In this document: in pieces, positions 22,565 to 33,075 of the stretch
Position numbering within the stretch: the first letter of the stretch is position 1
Layout of the letters: each line of letters starts with the position of its first letter
NCBI GenBank assembly: GCA_902606255.1
Contig: CACLFQ010000002.1
Location: forward strand, 1 to 55,084
Direction of reading: 5' to 3'
From: an uncultured Prochlorococcus sp.
GTDB taxonomy: Bacteria > Cyanobacteriota > Cyanobacteriia > PCC-6307 > Cyanobiaceae
Length of the DNA: 55,084 nucleotides
Notes under the pieces: generated by a model
What the model was told of the DNA's origin: nothing
The model's input: the letters and a program-made list of their open reading frames with translations, nothing else
Databases searched by the model: none
Translations under genes and position numbers: made by a program

Positions 22565-23734
22565 TTAAATATTTTTAGCTCTTTTAACTTTTAAAAGTGC
22601 ATTATTTACGGCCTGTTGTTGATCTCTTTTAGTAATCCAGTGATGATAAGTTTGAGTATGTAAACTAACCGAATGTCCCATCATTCTGGCAGCAACGGTA
22701 TCAGGTAAATCATAAAAAATAGTTCTTACTGCCCAGGCATGCCTTAGATCATAAGGTTTTATTTGTAAAGAGTAACGCTTAAACTGGTCTGTAATTTTTT
22801 TTCCAATATTCTGCAAGGTTGTGTTTTTAAGGTCTTTATTAATATTTGGTAATAGTTCTGGATTTTCACCAATTTTTGATAATTCGAACTTGTCTACCCA
22901 TTCAGGGTGAAATGGCCAAACTTGATGCTCCCCTGTTTTAGTTGTAGGTAAAATTCTAATAATTTTGTCCCCAAAATTAGTTAGAGAACTTAAATCACAA
23001 AAAAATACTTCATGATTCCTTAATCCATATGTAGCCATCAAACCAAAAACAAATTTCCAAGATTTGTTTGGTATCGTCTCCCAAAGTTTCTCTATTAACT
23101 CGTCTGAGGGGAGATCCCTAAATCCTGCTTTTCTAAGGCCATATCCTCTAGAATTTAATTTCCAATCTTCTGGTAGTTTAATGTCCAAAAACTTAGCCAA
23201 AACGCTCAGAGAAGTAGCGCATTGTTTTCTACTTCTGCTACCTTCCTTGTAACTTTCAAGCGTTTTTTGAAATATTTTTTCTAAAGCTTCATTCTCATAA
23301 TCATTGTAAATATTTAGGATTCTTTTCATATATGGTTTGTAAGAACTTCTCCAAGTGGTTTTTCTAGTGCTGGTTCGAAAATCACTTTTGTTTTCTTTAA
23401 AAAAAAATTCCTCAAATTGATTTAATCTATTTGGGAATTCAAAACCAATTTTTATTTGCTTTTTATAAGTGTTGCTTATCCAATTAATCCAATCAAATTG
23501 ATTCAATTCCAATTGCAAATTGATTAATTGTAACTTTTTTTTGGCCTCCTCTAATCCAGAAATATCAGCCTTTAATCCAAGAGATATTCTTTGAATTTTG
23601 AAGTTATTTTTATCTTCTTTGGAGGGTAGTGAACCACGAATATTTAATTTATCTCCTCTTTTCTCAATTTTGAGTTTGCTGCCTTGAGTAGCAAATTTAT
23701 CATTGACGTTATTAATTTCCTGAATTACGTTCAT
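22565..23734 (-). CDS. Tyrosine recombinase / phage-integrase family protein
   Basis: Catalytic set present: YGLRNHEVF (R), TKTGEHQ (K), YDLRHAWAVR (HxxR), MMGHS (H), TYHHW (Y). Confidence 0.88.
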   Translation of the reverse strand: MNVIQEINNVNDKFATQGSKLKIEKRGDKLNIRGSLPSKEDKNNFKIQRISLGLKADISGLEEAKKKLQLINLQLELNQFDWINWISNTYKKQIKIGFEFPNRLNQFEEFFFKENKSDFRTSTRKTTWRSSYKPYMKRILNIYNDYENEALEKIFQKTLESYKEGSRSRKQCATSLSVLAKFLDIKLPEDWKLNSRGYGLRKAGFRDLPSDELIEKLWETIPNKSWKFVFGLMATYGLRNHEVFFCDLSSLTNFGDKIIRILPTTKTGEHQVWPFHPEWVDKFELSKIGENPELLPNINKDLKNTTLQNIGKKITDQFKRYSLQIKPYDLRHAWAVRTIFYDLPDTVAARMMGHSVSLHTQTYHHWITKRDQQQAVNNALLKVKRAKNI

Positions 23735-23799
23735 TTATTTATATAATTGACCATATAATGACGTTTTTAATGTTGATTTTCAATCTCCATAAATTTTAA

Positions 23800-24975
23800 A
23801 TGGGTAAAATAGGCGTCTTACTAATGAATTTAGGAGGGCCTGAACGCATTACTGATGTAGGCCCATTCTTATACAATCTTTTTTCTGATCCAGAAATAAT
23901 CAGGACCCCTTTCCCTGTTTTTCAAAAGCCCCTAGCCTGGTTAATTAGTACGCTTAGGAGTACTACTTCACAACAAGCCTATCTTTCTATAGGTGGAGGT
24001 TCACCTATTAGAAGGATAACTGAACAACAAGCAAGAGAATTGCAATCTAAATTAAGGGACAAGGGGTTTAACGCTACTACCTATATCGCCATGAGGTATT
24101 GGCATCCTTTTACCGAATCAGCTATTGCTGATATGAAAGCGGATGGTATAGATCAAGTTGTTGTATTACCTTTGTATCCACATTTTTCGATAAGTACTAG
24201 TGGTTCGAGCTTTAGGGAATTAAAAAAATTGCGAGATTCTGATGATGAATTTAAGAAGGTTCCAATGAGATGTGTAAGAAGTTGGTTCAGTCAATCAGGT
24301 TATTTAAAGTCTATGGTTGAATTAATTTCAGAACAAATTTTACTTTGTGAATCTCCATCAAAAGCCCATATATTTTTTACTGCTCATGGAGTTCCTAAGA
24401 GTTACGTAGAGGAAGCTGGAGACCCTTACAAACAACAAATTGAAGATTGTTCTTTATTAATAATAAATGAGCTGGAAAAATGTTTAGGGCATAGTAACCC
24501 TCATACACTTTCTTATCAAAGTAGAGTTGGTCCTGTTGAATGGTTGAAGCCTTATACAGAAGAAGTTTTAGCTGATCTTGGAAGGTCAAATGTTAATGAT
24601 CTGATTGTGGTTCCCATAAGTTTCGTTGGAGAGCATATCGAAACATTGCAAGAAATTGATATTGAATATAAAGAAATTGCTGAACAGGCTGGTATTAAAA
24701 ACTTTAGGAGAGTTAAGGCTCTAAATACTCATCCTACTTTCATTGAAGGTCTTAGTGATCTTGTGATTTCCTGTTTGGAAGGGCCTCCAGTTAATATAGA
24801 GGAAGCTTCTCAGTTACCTGAAAAAGTTAAACTTTATCCCCAAGAGAAATGGCAATGGGGTTGGAATAATAGTTCGGAGGTGTGGAACGGAAGGGTTGCA
24901 ATGATTATTTTTCTTGTGCTTTTTATTGAACTTATTTTTGGCTCTGGACCTCTACATAAACTTGGAATTTTATAA
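23800..24975 (+). CDS. hemH: Ferrochelatase with C-terminal chlorophyll-binding-like (CAB/Hlip) helix
   Basis: [37 protein letters not shown]-terminal [27 protein letters not shown]. Confidence 0.97.
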   Translation: MGKIGVLLMNLGGPERITDVGPFLYNLFSDPEIIRTPFPVFQKPLAWLISTLRSTTSQQAYLSIGGGSPIRRITEQQARELQSKLRDKGFNATTYIAMRYWHPFTESAIADMKADGIDQVVVLPLYPHFSISTSGSSFRELKKLRDSDDEFKKVPMRCVRSWFSQSGYLKSMVELISEQILLCESPSKAHIFFTAHGVPKSYVEEAGDPYKQQIEDCSLLIINELEKCLGHSNPHTLSYQSRVGPVEWLKPYTEEVLADLGRSNVNDLIVVPISFVGEHIETLQEIDIEYKEIAEQAGIKNFRRVKALNTHPTFIEGLSDLVISCLEGPPVNIEEASQLPEKVKLYPQEKWQWGWNNSSEVWNGRVAMIIFLVLFIELIFGSGPLHKLGIL

Positions 24976-25111
24976 AGAAAAATTGATATTTATTTGAAAA
25001 TTATAAGTTTATTGGAAAATTTTTCTCAATACATTTCTGACATTACATTTCTAAATGAGGCAAAACTATTTAATTAAGTTTAATATTTATAGTAAATATT
25101 GAATTTCTTTA

Positions 25112-26875
25112 GTGACCCTTACTTCGAGATCCTTTTCAAAGGGTAGTTCAAAAAATGAAAATCCAGTTTGGATAACTGGTGCAGATGCACTAATGGATTC
25201 TTTAAAAATTCATGGGGTAAAAGTTATATTTGGATATCCTGGAGGAGCCATATTACCAATATATGACGCTGTTCATAAGGCAGAACAAGAAGGTTGGTTA
25301 AAGCATTATATGGTAAGGCATGAACAAGGGGGTTCACATGCGGCTGATGGATATGCAAGAGCTACTGGTGAGGTAGGAGTTTGTTTTGGGACCTCCGGTC
25401 CAGGAGCAACAAATTTGGTAACTGGAATTGCAACTGCTCAAATGGATTCAGTCCCTTTAGTTGTAGTTACAGGTCAAGTCCCAAGACCTGCAATAGGGAC
25501 AGACGCTTTTCAAGAAACTGATATTTTTGGTATAACTCTTCCAATAGTAAAACATTCATGGGTAATAAGAGATCCTTCAGATATCGCGAAAGTAGTTTCT
25601 GAAGCTTTTTTTATAGCCTCTTCTGGAAGACCTGGCCCTGTTTTAATTGATATCCCCAAAGATGTAGGTCAGGAGTTCTTTAATTATAAAAGAGTTTTGC
25701 CTGGTGAGATTATTCCTAAAGGATTTAAAAGGAATGGAGATATTAATGATTGCGATATCAATAAAGCAATTAAATTAATGGAAGCTTCTGAAAGACCTCT
25801 TTTATACGTAGGAGGTGGGGCAATATCTTCAGGGGCTCATGATGAAATAAGAACTTTGGCAAAGAATTATCAAATACCAGTGACTACAACCTTAATGGGG
25901 AAAGGGGCTTTTGATGAGAAAGACAATTTATCAGTTGGGATGTTAGGAATGCACGGAACTGCTTACGCAAACTTTGCAGTTACAGAATGCGATCTTTTAA
26001 TTGCTATAGGAGCTAGATTCGATGATAGGGTGACGGGAAAATTAGATACTTTTGCTCCTAATGCAAAGGTAATTCATATTGATATTGACCCGGCAGAAGT
26101 TAATAAAAATAGACGTGTAGATGTTGCAATTGTGTCTGATGTTTCAAAAGCTGTTCTCAAAATTAATGAACAATCTCTAAATAATAAATTTACTTGTCAG
26201 ACGAAGAACTGGTTAGAAAAAATTGATTTTTGGAAAAATAAACACCCTTTATATGACCCGCCTAAAGAAGGAGAAATTTATCCACAGGAAGTTCTATTAA
26301 AAGTGAGGGAGCTTTCACCGGAAGCTTATGTAACTACAGATGTAGGCCAACATCAGATGTGGGCTGCTCAATATCTTAGGAATTCTCCAAGAAAATGGAT
26401 TAGTAGTGCAGGCTTAGGAACTATGGGTTTTGGTTTGCCAGCGGCAATTGGAGTGAAAGCAGCCTTACCTAATTCAGATGTAATTTGTATTGCAGGAGAT
26501 GCAAGTGTTTTAATGAATATTCAAGAGTTAGGAACTCTATCACAATATGGTTTTAAGGTGAAATTGATCATAATAAATAATCGCTGGCAAGGGATGGTAA
26601 GACAATGGCAGGAAAGTTTCTATGATGAAAGGTATTCCTCCTCTGACATGAGTTGTGGCGAACCTGATTTTGTAAAACTTGCTGAGTCTTTTGGAGTAAG
26701 AGGATACTTAATTTCTGATAGAAAACAATTACAGAATGAATTAAAAAATGCGCTTGATCATGATGGCCCTGCCTTGATTAATATCCTTGTAAGAAGAGGT
26801 GAAAATTGTTATCCAATGGTTCCACCAGGTAAAAGTAATGCTCAAATGGTTGGATATGTTAATTGTGAATACTAA
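25112..26875 (+). CDS. ilvB: Acetolactate synthase large subunit (GTG start)
   Basis: [52 protein letters not shown]-binding region. Confidence 0.96.
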   Translation: MTLTSRSFSKGSSKNENPVWITGADALMDSLKIHGVKVIFGYPGGAILPIYDAVHKAEQEGWLKHYMVRHEQGGSHAADGYARATGEVGVCFGTSGPGATNLVTGIATAQMDSVPLVVVTGQVPRPAIGTDAFQETDIFGITLPIVKHSWVIRDPSDIAKVVSEAFFIASSGRPGPVLIDIPKDVGQEFFNYKRVLPGEIIPKGFKRNGDINDCDINKAIKLMEASERPLLYVGGGAISSGAHDEIRTLAKNYQIPVTTTLMGKGAFDEKDNLSVGMLGMHGTAYANFAVTECDLLIAIGARFDDRVTGKLDTFAPNAKVIHIDIDPAEVNKNRRVDVAIVSDVSKAVLKINEQSLNNKFTCQTKNWLEKIDFWKNKHPLYDPPKEGEIYPQEVLLKVRELSPEAYVTTDVGQHQMWAAQYLRNSPRKWISSAGLGTMGFGLPAAIGVKAALPNSDVICIAGDASVLMNIQELGTLSQYGFKVKLIIINNRWQGMVRQWQESFYDERYSSSDMSCGEPDFVKLAESFGVRGYLISDRKQLQNELKNALDHDGPALINILVRRGENCYPMVPPGKSNAQMVGYVNCEY

Positions 26876-26942
26876 TTTTTTTAAATTCGTTATTTTAAAA
26901 AATTAACTTAAATATAATTTAAAAAACTTAGATATTTCTGAA

Positions 26943-27293
26943 TTGAAAAAATTATCAAAAATTTTTATTATAGTCTGCTTGATTGTTATTAATCCTGTAA
27001 TAGTTGACTCGGCTGAAATCCTTCAAATTAAAAGTTCAAATACTATTTTGGTGGGGGATCAAAATAGGAATTTAACTATTGGATTATTTTGTGTAGCTGT
27101 AAGTGAAAATGATGAGCTCGAAGCAACTAATTTACTCAAGAGTGAATTTCCAAGGGGAAGCAAAGTGAAAATAAAACCTTTTGGTTTTAAAGAGAATGTT
27201 TTGTTAGCCAAAGTTTTTAATATTAAAGGTACTAAGGAGATGACCGAATTATTAGTCGGTAAAGACTTAACTAGTGAAATTTGTCCAAGTTAA
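26943..27293 (+). CDS. Small secreted protein, possibly a degenerate staphylococcal-nuclease-like OB fold (TTG start)
   Basis: Signal peptide (KKLSKIFIIVCLIVINPVIVDSAE); remainder weakly resembles the SNase beta-barrel. Confidence 0.55.
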   Translation: MKKLSKIFIIVCLIVINPVIVDSAEILQIKSSNTILVGDQNRNLTIGLFCVAVSENDELEATNLLKSEFPRGSKVKIKPFGFKENVLLAKVFNIKGTKEMTELLVGKDLTSEICPS

Positions 27294-27299
27294 CTATGT

Positions 27300-28082
27300 C
27301 TATGAGCAAATAAAATTCCATTGCCTCGAGATTGTTTTGCTCCTTCTCCAGGAATTAAATTCATTTTTTAATTTGTATGTGCATAAATTTGAGATGTCTA
27401 TATTTGTATAAGGAATGTTCTCATTTAAAAGTTGTCTATAGGCAGATCTTTTAAGATCTAGTTGAAATAATTTTTGCTCTTTGAAGTGATTTGAATCATT
27501 AAAACAAAGATCTTGTTGAGTTTTAGTTGAATTGACCGTTTTTTTCTTGTTTTCTGCCTTTCTATAAAATTCTTTGAGTGTCATTTTATCTACAAGATAA
27601 TGTTCCTTCGATATCGATGGCCCTATTGCAACAAGTAAGTCATCTCTAGATGTACCTAAATTATCTAAAATTTTAACCAGATTTTTTATTATTTTTTTTT
27701 CTAAACCTTTTCTTCCACAATGCAAGGCTGCTACATTTCTTGTCCTTTTATCTGCAAAAAATATTGCCATACAATCAGCTGTGTAAACCCATAAGTTTTG
27801 ATTGCATTTATTACCAACAAGACCATCTGCATCAGTCTTAATCCCTTCTTGCGAATGTGTTCCGAAAACTATCAAATTACTATGAATTTGATTAGAAACA
27901 CAATTTATATAATTTTCATTAAAGTGATTCCCTAATACTTGGAGAAATTTCTCAGAGCTAGACTTCGTAAAGTATGCATGTTTGAAATTATATTTACTAA
28001 GAATAGGTGATGAATAATACTCAAACTTTTTGTTTTGAATAAAAATTTCAGCTTTTGAGAAAGCTATTTCTTTGTAAGGAAT
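27300..28082 (-). CDS. YfiH/DUF152 (multicopper polyphenol oxidase/laccase-domain) protein; probable extended ORF with ATT start
   Basis: ADGLVGNKCNQNLWVYTADCMAIFF, ALHCGRKG, IGPSIS motifs. Track ORF (27300-27875, TTG start) is N-terminally short; same frame stays open to the TAA at 28113-28115. Confidence 0.7.
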   Translation of the reverse strand: MPYKEIAFSKAEIFIQNKKFEYYSSPILSKYNFKHAYFTKSSSEKFLQVLGNHFNENYINCVSNQIHSNLIVFGTHSQEGIKTDADGLVGNKCNQNLWVYTADCMAIFFADKRTRNVAALHCGRKGLEKKIIKNLVKILDNLGTSRDDLLVAIGPSISKEHYLVDKMTLKEFYRKAENKKKTVNSTKTQQDLCFNDSNHFKEQKLFQLDLKRSAYRQLLNENIPYTNIDISNLCTYKLKNEFNSWRRSKTISRQWNFICS

Positions 28083-28104
28083 AGTTCCTGCTCCTAAATT
28101 AAAT

Positions 28105-29010
28105 TTATGAAATTAATTCAATATCTCTCAAGATCCAGAATCCTGCAAATTTTTCGATGTATGGAGTTGACTGTATGGATATAAATTGATAACCATAAGA
28201 CTTTTTTTTATTCTCTAAAAACTTTTTACTTAAAATGCATGCATCTTTCTCTGGTAAATCTGTAACCAGCCACTTATCCTCTGCTGAAGCTTCAAGGATG
28301 AGTTGGTTTTTACGTATAGTTAATTTAATAGGTTCTAAACAACTGAACCATGCAGAAAGTGCTAGAGATCTATCTTTGCTAAAAAGTCTTAATCCTGGAA
28401 CTAAGTCATTATCATCTAAATCTTGCTGAATTGGGAAAATATCTCCAAATTCCATAGGCCAATTTTCTGCTGATTTTAATTCGCCAATTGATATTTCAGA
28501 GATGGTTAAAGCATCACCCCTCACTGCTTCTGGTAGAGGTTGAGGAGAATTTTCCATCTTGGAAGTAAAAGTAGGAGCTAATACTCCTCTTACATAACCT
28601 TTTTCCTTTGGATAAATCTCTTTTTCAAGAAATTCGATTCTATCGAATAAATCGTAAGTTCTTCTACTTACAAGAGCCTCAATACTTACGGCCTCCAGTG
28701 ATTTCTTAATGATAGATTTCATTGATGATCTCCAGAATCGAACTATTGAAGGTTTTGCCCACCCTTGTTTTCTTGCTTCACTTATTGCTTCATTGAGTGC
28801 CTTTTTAAGCCATACTGAATTAACTTCATTTGCAGGGCATTTTTTATTCCAAAGAAAAATATCTTCTGTCTTATAACTTCTTGTAGAGCAAATAATTAAC
28901 TCCCACCTTTTTTTTCCATCGGATTCAATAATTGGTCTTGAGTAAAAGTCTAATTCCCAATCTGAAATTTTTAATTCAAGACTTGGTTCTGTTCTATTAT
29001 TAATGTTCAT
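28105..29010 (-). CDS. Tab2/Atab2-like RNA-binding family protein
   Basis: WELDFYSRPIIESDGKKRWELIIC and VRFWRSSMKSIIKKSLEA resemble the Tab2 family. Confidence 0.8.
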   Translation of the reverse strand: MNINNRTEPSLELKISDWELDFYSRPIIESDGKKRWELIICSTRSYKTEDIFLWNKKCPANEVNSVWLKKALNEAISEARKQGWAKPSIVRFWRSSMKSIIKKSLEAVSIEALVSRRTYDLFDRIEFLEKEIYPKEKGYVRGVLAPTFTSKMENSPQPLPEAVRGDALTISEISIGELKSAENWPMEFGDIFPIQQDLDDNDLVPGLRLFSKDRSLALSAWFSCLEPIKLTIRKNQLILEASAEDKWLVTDLPEKDACILSKKFLENKKKSYGYQFISIQSTPYIEKFAGFWILRDIELIS

Positions 29011-30220
29011 TTAGTTTATCTTTTTTATCGAAGAGTGCTTTAGTTTTTAGTGATCTCTCTTTGGCTTCTTGCATAACTTTTTGCTTATCAATAATTAATT
29101 CTCCCGCAGAGTTTTCTAGGAGTGCTGTATTGAGACCAATGCGCCCTTTTTCGAGGTCAATTTCAGATATTAAAGCTTTTATGATTTCCCCTTCTCTAAA
29201 AACTTCTCGTAAAGAACGAATCGATCCATTTGTTAGTGAGGATTGATGAAGAAGTCCACTAGCTCCACCTAAATCAATAAAAAAGCCATATGGTTTTACA
29301 GCTAAGACTTCTCCTTCAATTAATTGACCTAATTCTAGACTTGTAAGTTTAGAGACTAATGATGCTTTCTTTTCAGAGAGAACTAATTTTCTGGATTCTG
29401 GATTCACTTCAAGAAACGCTACTTTTATAGTTTTGCCAACAAAAGATTGATAATCTTGCCCATCTTCAAGTTGGGATCTTGGGATGAATCCTCTCAATCC
29501 ATCTACATCACACGTAAGCCCACCTCTGTTAAATCCATTTATTAAAACGTCAATTAATTCTCCATTTTTTGCGAAACTTGATACTCTCTCCCAACTTTGC
29601 CTGAGAATTAATGCCCGAGCGCTCACTGTTACCATCCCATCAGCATTTTGTTCTTTGATAACCAAAACTTCCATTTCAAGGCCTATAGAAAACTTTTCTT
29701 TAAAGTTAGTAATGACGCCTAACCCACATTCTTTTTTGGGCATATAGCCAGGTGCTTTCCCACCAATGTCAACATATAGTCCATCACTTTCGATTGCTAT
29801 AACCTTCCCTGAAATTATTTCTCCTGTAGCCCCAATTGGCTCATTTGCATTTAAAGCCTCCAAAAAAGCACTTTCATCAAAATCGAATTCATCAACTGTT
29901 CTTTCTAATTGAAAATCTGTGTTTTGCGCAGAAAAATTAAGGGGTCTATTTAAGTCTTCTTGAGAAATATCAAAAGTTTTAGTGTTTTTATTATTTACCT
30001 CAATTTCTTTTACTGATTCATCTTTAGTTACTCGAGGTTCGATTGCGATATTTTCTTTTTTAATCTCTTGTTGAGAATTAGGTTGCTCATTTTGTATTTC
30101 TTGAAATTTTTTTTGATTATCTTTCTTGCTTATGTGAAGTACCTGAAGAGGTTTTTTGAAATCTTTTTTATTGCCCTTTGTTTGGAAATTATCCTGGGCA
30201 TTTTTATTACTGACTCCCAT
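29000..30220 (-). CDS. S1-domain RNA-binding protein (ribosomal protein S1 paralogue)
   Basis: Multiple S1 repeats: GEIISGKVIAIESDGLYVDIGGKAPGYMPKKE; GQLIEGEVLAVKPYGFFIDLGGASGLLHQSSL; low-complexity N-terminal extension. Confidence 0.88.
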   Translation of the reverse strand: MGVSNKNAQDNFQTKGNKKDFKKPLQVLHISKKDNQKKFQEIQNEQPNSQQEIKKENIAIEPRVTKDESVKEIEVNNKNTKTFDISQEDLNRPLNFSAQNTDFQLERTVDEFDFDESAFLEALNANEPIGATGEIISGKVIAIESDGLYVDIGGKAPGYMPKKECGLGVITNFKEKFSIGLEMEVLVIKEQNADGMVTVSARALILRQSWERVSSFAKNGELIDVLINGFNRGGLTCDVDGLRGFIPRSQLEDGQDYQSFVGKTIKVAFLEVNPESRKLVLSEKKASLVSKLTSLELGQLIEGEVLAVKPYGFFIDLGGASGLLHQSSLTNGSIRSLREVFREGEIIKALISEIDLEKGRIGLNTALLENSAGELIIDKQKVMQEAKERSLKTKALFDKKDKLNEH

Positions 30221-30286
30221 CGTAGGTAAAATAAGAATAATTAATTAATAACATACTCTAAATGTTAGTACTCAAATTTAAATTTA

Positions 30287-31081
30287 ATGAACTTTAAACC
30301 AATACCTAATAAATTTGAATATTTAAATTGGCAAGAAATTGAGAGCATTGCAAAAGACAAAAGATCAACAGTTATTTGGCCATTCGGCGCTGTTGAGCAA
30401 CATGGCCCTCATTTGCCTCTTGCCACAGATAGTATTTTTGTTGATGAAATCATTAGCGAAGTTTTTAAATTATTATCTCCCGATATTCCATTAAAAAAAC
30501 TTCCAACTCAATATATAGGGTTTTCTCCAGAACATAAGGGTTTTGCCGGGACAATTTCACTTTCCTCAAATTTAATAACCTCAATGATTAAGGAAGTCGG
30601 AGGTCAATTATCTGAAATGGGTTTTAAAAGATTGATATTGATTAATGGACATGGGGGTCAAATCTCACTACTTAATACAGCGGCAAGAGAGCTAAGAAGT
30701 TTCGCACCTGGAATAGCAGTTTTCCCTTGTTTCTTATGGAGTGGTGTTAATGGATTAAGTCAATTGTTAACAAAAACTGAGATCGAGAATGGGCTTCATG
30801 CTTCTTTAGCCGAAACAAGTTTGATGCTCGCTTTAAAACCAGAATTAGTAGGTGATGAACGCCCAAATGAGGGTATTAAAGGACAGATCCCAGAAGGTTG
30901 GAGTTTGGAGGGCAATGCGCCTACTGCTTGGCTTACTGATGACTTCAGTAAATCAGGTGTTATTGGGGATAGCAGAGGAGCAAATGAGTCTTTGGGAAAA
31001 AATTTAAAGGAATTATTGATTAATCATTGGTTCAAATTGATAATGAGTCTGATGCAATCAGATTGGCCAAACAATTCTTAA
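30287..31081 (+). CDS. Creatininase-family amidohydrolase
   Basis: VIWPFGAVEQHGPHLPLATDSIF, LINGHGGQ, HASLAETSLML. Confidence 0.9.
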   Translation: MNFKPIPNKFEYLNWQEIESIAKDKRSTVIWPFGAVEQHGPHLPLATDSIFVDEIISEVFKLLSPDIPLKKLPTQYIGFSPEHKGFAGTISLSSNLITSMIKEVGGQLSEMGFKRLILINGHGGQISLLNTAARELRSFAPGIAVFPCFLWSGVNGLSQLLTKTEIENGLHASLAETSLMLALKPELVGDERPNEGIKGQIPEGWSLEGNAPTAWLTDDFSKSGVIGDSRGANESLGKNLKELLINHWFKLIMSLMQSDWPNNS

Positions 31082-31147
31082 ATAAACTTAGGTAAAAAAT
31101 GTGACTTAACAATTGAAACTATTTTCATGATATTTACATAAATTCAC

Positions 31148-31153
31148 TATAAT
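31148..31153 (+). promoter_or_regulatory. Candidate -10 element TATAAT upstream of ado
   Basis: Exact TATAAT 40 bp before the likely ado ATG; no convincing -35. Confidence 0.4.
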
Positions 31154-31192
31154 CGTGTAATATTCATGCATAATGAGCTAAAGATTACTGAC

Positions 31193-31921
31193 ATGCAAAC
31201 TCTAGAATCAAATAAAAAAACTATTGAAGAATCAACTAATTCGATTTCTTTGAATTTGCCTGACTTTACTACAGATTCTTATAAAGATGCATACAGCAGA
31301 ATAAATGCAATTGTTATAGAGGGAGAGCAAGAGGCTCATGATAATTACATTTCAATAGCAACTTTAATACCAAATGAGTTAGAGGAATTAACTAAATTGG
31401 CGAGAATGGAAATGAAACATAAAAAAGGCTTTACTGCTTGTGGAAGAAATTTAGGCGTAGAAGCTGATATGGAATTCGCTAAAAAATTCTTTTCTAAATT
31501 ACATGGTAATTTTCAAATTGCTCTTGAAAAAGGAAATTTAACAACATGTCTTTTAATACAAGCTATTTTAATCGAAGCATTTGCAATCTCTGCTTATAAC
31601 GTCTACATAAGAGTTGCGGATCCTTTTGCAAAAAAAATAACAGAGGGAGTTGTCAAAGATGAATATCTTCATTTAAATTATGGTCAAGAGTGGCTGAAAG
31701 AGAATTTATCCACTTGTAAAGAGGAATTAATGAAAGCTAATAAGGTTAACCTTCCCTTAATTAAAAAGATGTTAGATGAAGTAGCCGATGACGCATCAGT
31801 TTTGGCTATGGACAGAGAAGAATTAATGGAAGAATTTATGATTGCTTATCAAGATACCCTAATGGAAATAGGTCTAGATAACAGAGAAATCGCAAGAATG
31901 GCTATGGCAGCTATCGTTTAA
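31193..31921 (+). CDS. ado: Aldehyde-deformylating oxygenase (alkane synthesis); ORF also open from ATG at 31166
   Basis: DFTTDSYKDAYSRINAIVIEGEQEAHDNYISIATL, MEMKHKKGFTACGRNLGVEADM, EAFAISAYNVYIRVADPFAKKITEGVVKDEYLHLNYG. Confidence 0.97.
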   Translation: MQTLESNKKTIEESTNSISLNLPDFTTDSYKDAYSRINAIVIEGEQEAHDNYISIATLIPNELEELTKLARMEMKHKKGFTACGRNLGVEADMEFAKKFFSKLHGNFQIALEKGNLTTCLLIQAILIEAFAISAYNVYIRVADPFAKKITEGVVKDEYLHLNYGQEWLKENLSTCKEELMKANKVNLPLIKKMLDEVADDASVLAMDREELMEEFMIAYQDTLMEIGLDNREIARMAMAAIV

Positions 31922-32028
31922 TTATATTTCTACTTAGTTAAGCATTTTAATAATTAATCTTTCTTTTTAAGTAGGTACCGCTGTGCTATTCTTCATAACA
32001 TTATATAGAAATCATTAATAAATTTTAA

Positions 32029-33072
32029 ATGTTTGGGTTAATAGGTCACTCAACGAGTTTTGAAGATGCAAAAAGAAAAGCTTCGTTACTAGGCTTTGAT
32101 CATATTGCAGATGGCGACCTAGATGTTTGGTGTACAGCTCCTCCTCAATTGGTTGAGAATGTTGAAGTTAAGAGTGCTACTGGAATATCTATTGAAGGTT
32201 CCTACATAGATTCTTGCTTTGTTCCTGAAATGCTTTCTAGGTTTAAAACAGCTAGAAGAAAAGTACTAAATGCTATGGAACTAGCTCAGAAAAAAGGGAT
32301 TAACATTACCGCTTTAGGAGGATTTACTTCTATTATTTTCGAGAATTTTAATCTTCTACAGCATAAACAAATTAGAAATACTTCATTAGAGTGGGAAAGG
32401 TTCACTACTGGCAATACTCATACCGCCTGGGTTATTTGCAAGCAACTAGAGATAAATGCGCCTCGCATTGGGATAGACCTTAAAAAGGCAACTGTTGCTG
32501 TAATTGGTGCTACTGGTGATATTGGCAGTGCTGTTTGCAGATGGCTTATCAATAAAACTGGGATTTCAGAACTTCTTATGGTGGCAAGGCAACAAGAACC
32601 ACTAGCGCTGTTACAAAAAGAATTAGATGGTGGCACCATAACAAGTTTAGATGAGGCATTGCCTAAGGCGGATATTGTTGTATGGGTTGCAAGTATGCCT
32701 AAAACTATTGAAATTGATACTAATAACTTAAAAAAACCATGTTTAATGATTGATGGTGGATACCCCAAAAATCTTGATGAGAAATTTCAGGGTGAAAATA
32801 TTCATGTTTTAAAAGGCGGTATAGTAAAGTTTTTCAAAGATATTGGTTGGAATATGATGGAACTTGCGGAAATGCAAAACCCTCAGCGAGAGATGTTTGC
32901 TTGCTTTGCAGAAGCTATGATTTTAGAATTTGAAAAGTGTCATACAAACTTTAGTTGGGGAAGAAATAACATTTCTCTTGAAAAGATGGAATTTATTGGA
33001 GCAGCTTCTTTAAAACATGGTTTTTCTGCAATTGGACTTGATAAGCAGCCTAATAAAGTACTAACTGTCTAA
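32029..33072 (+). CDS. aar: Long-chain acyl-ACP reductase
   Basis: [33 protein letters not shown] Rossmann motif; adjacent to ado. Confidence 0.96.
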   Translation: MFGLIGHSTSFEDAKRKASLLGFDHIADGDLDVWCTAPPQLVENVEVKSATGISIEGSYIDSCFVPEMLSRFKTARRKVLNAMELAQKKGINITALGGFTSIIFENFNLLQHKQIRNTSLEWERFTTGNTHTAWVICKQLEINAPRIGIDLKKATVAVIGATGDIGSAVCRWLINKTGISELLMVARQQEPLALLQKELDGGTITSLDEALPKADIVVWVASMPKTIEIDTNNLKKPCLMIDGGYPKNLDEKFQGENIHVLKGGIVKFFKDIGWNMMELAEMQNPQREMFACFAEAMILEFEKCHTNFSWGRNNISLEKMEFIGAASLKHGFSAIGLDKQPNKVLTV

Positions 33073-33075
33073 ATT

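Noticed and set aside
22565-23734. Prophage or genomic island around the integrase
   Set aside because: Neighbours cobO and hemH are core genes, with no tRNA, phage genes, att repeats or composition shift visible
32418-32768. 116-aa ORF antisense to aar
   Set aside because: Composition follows the aar frame; no independent support
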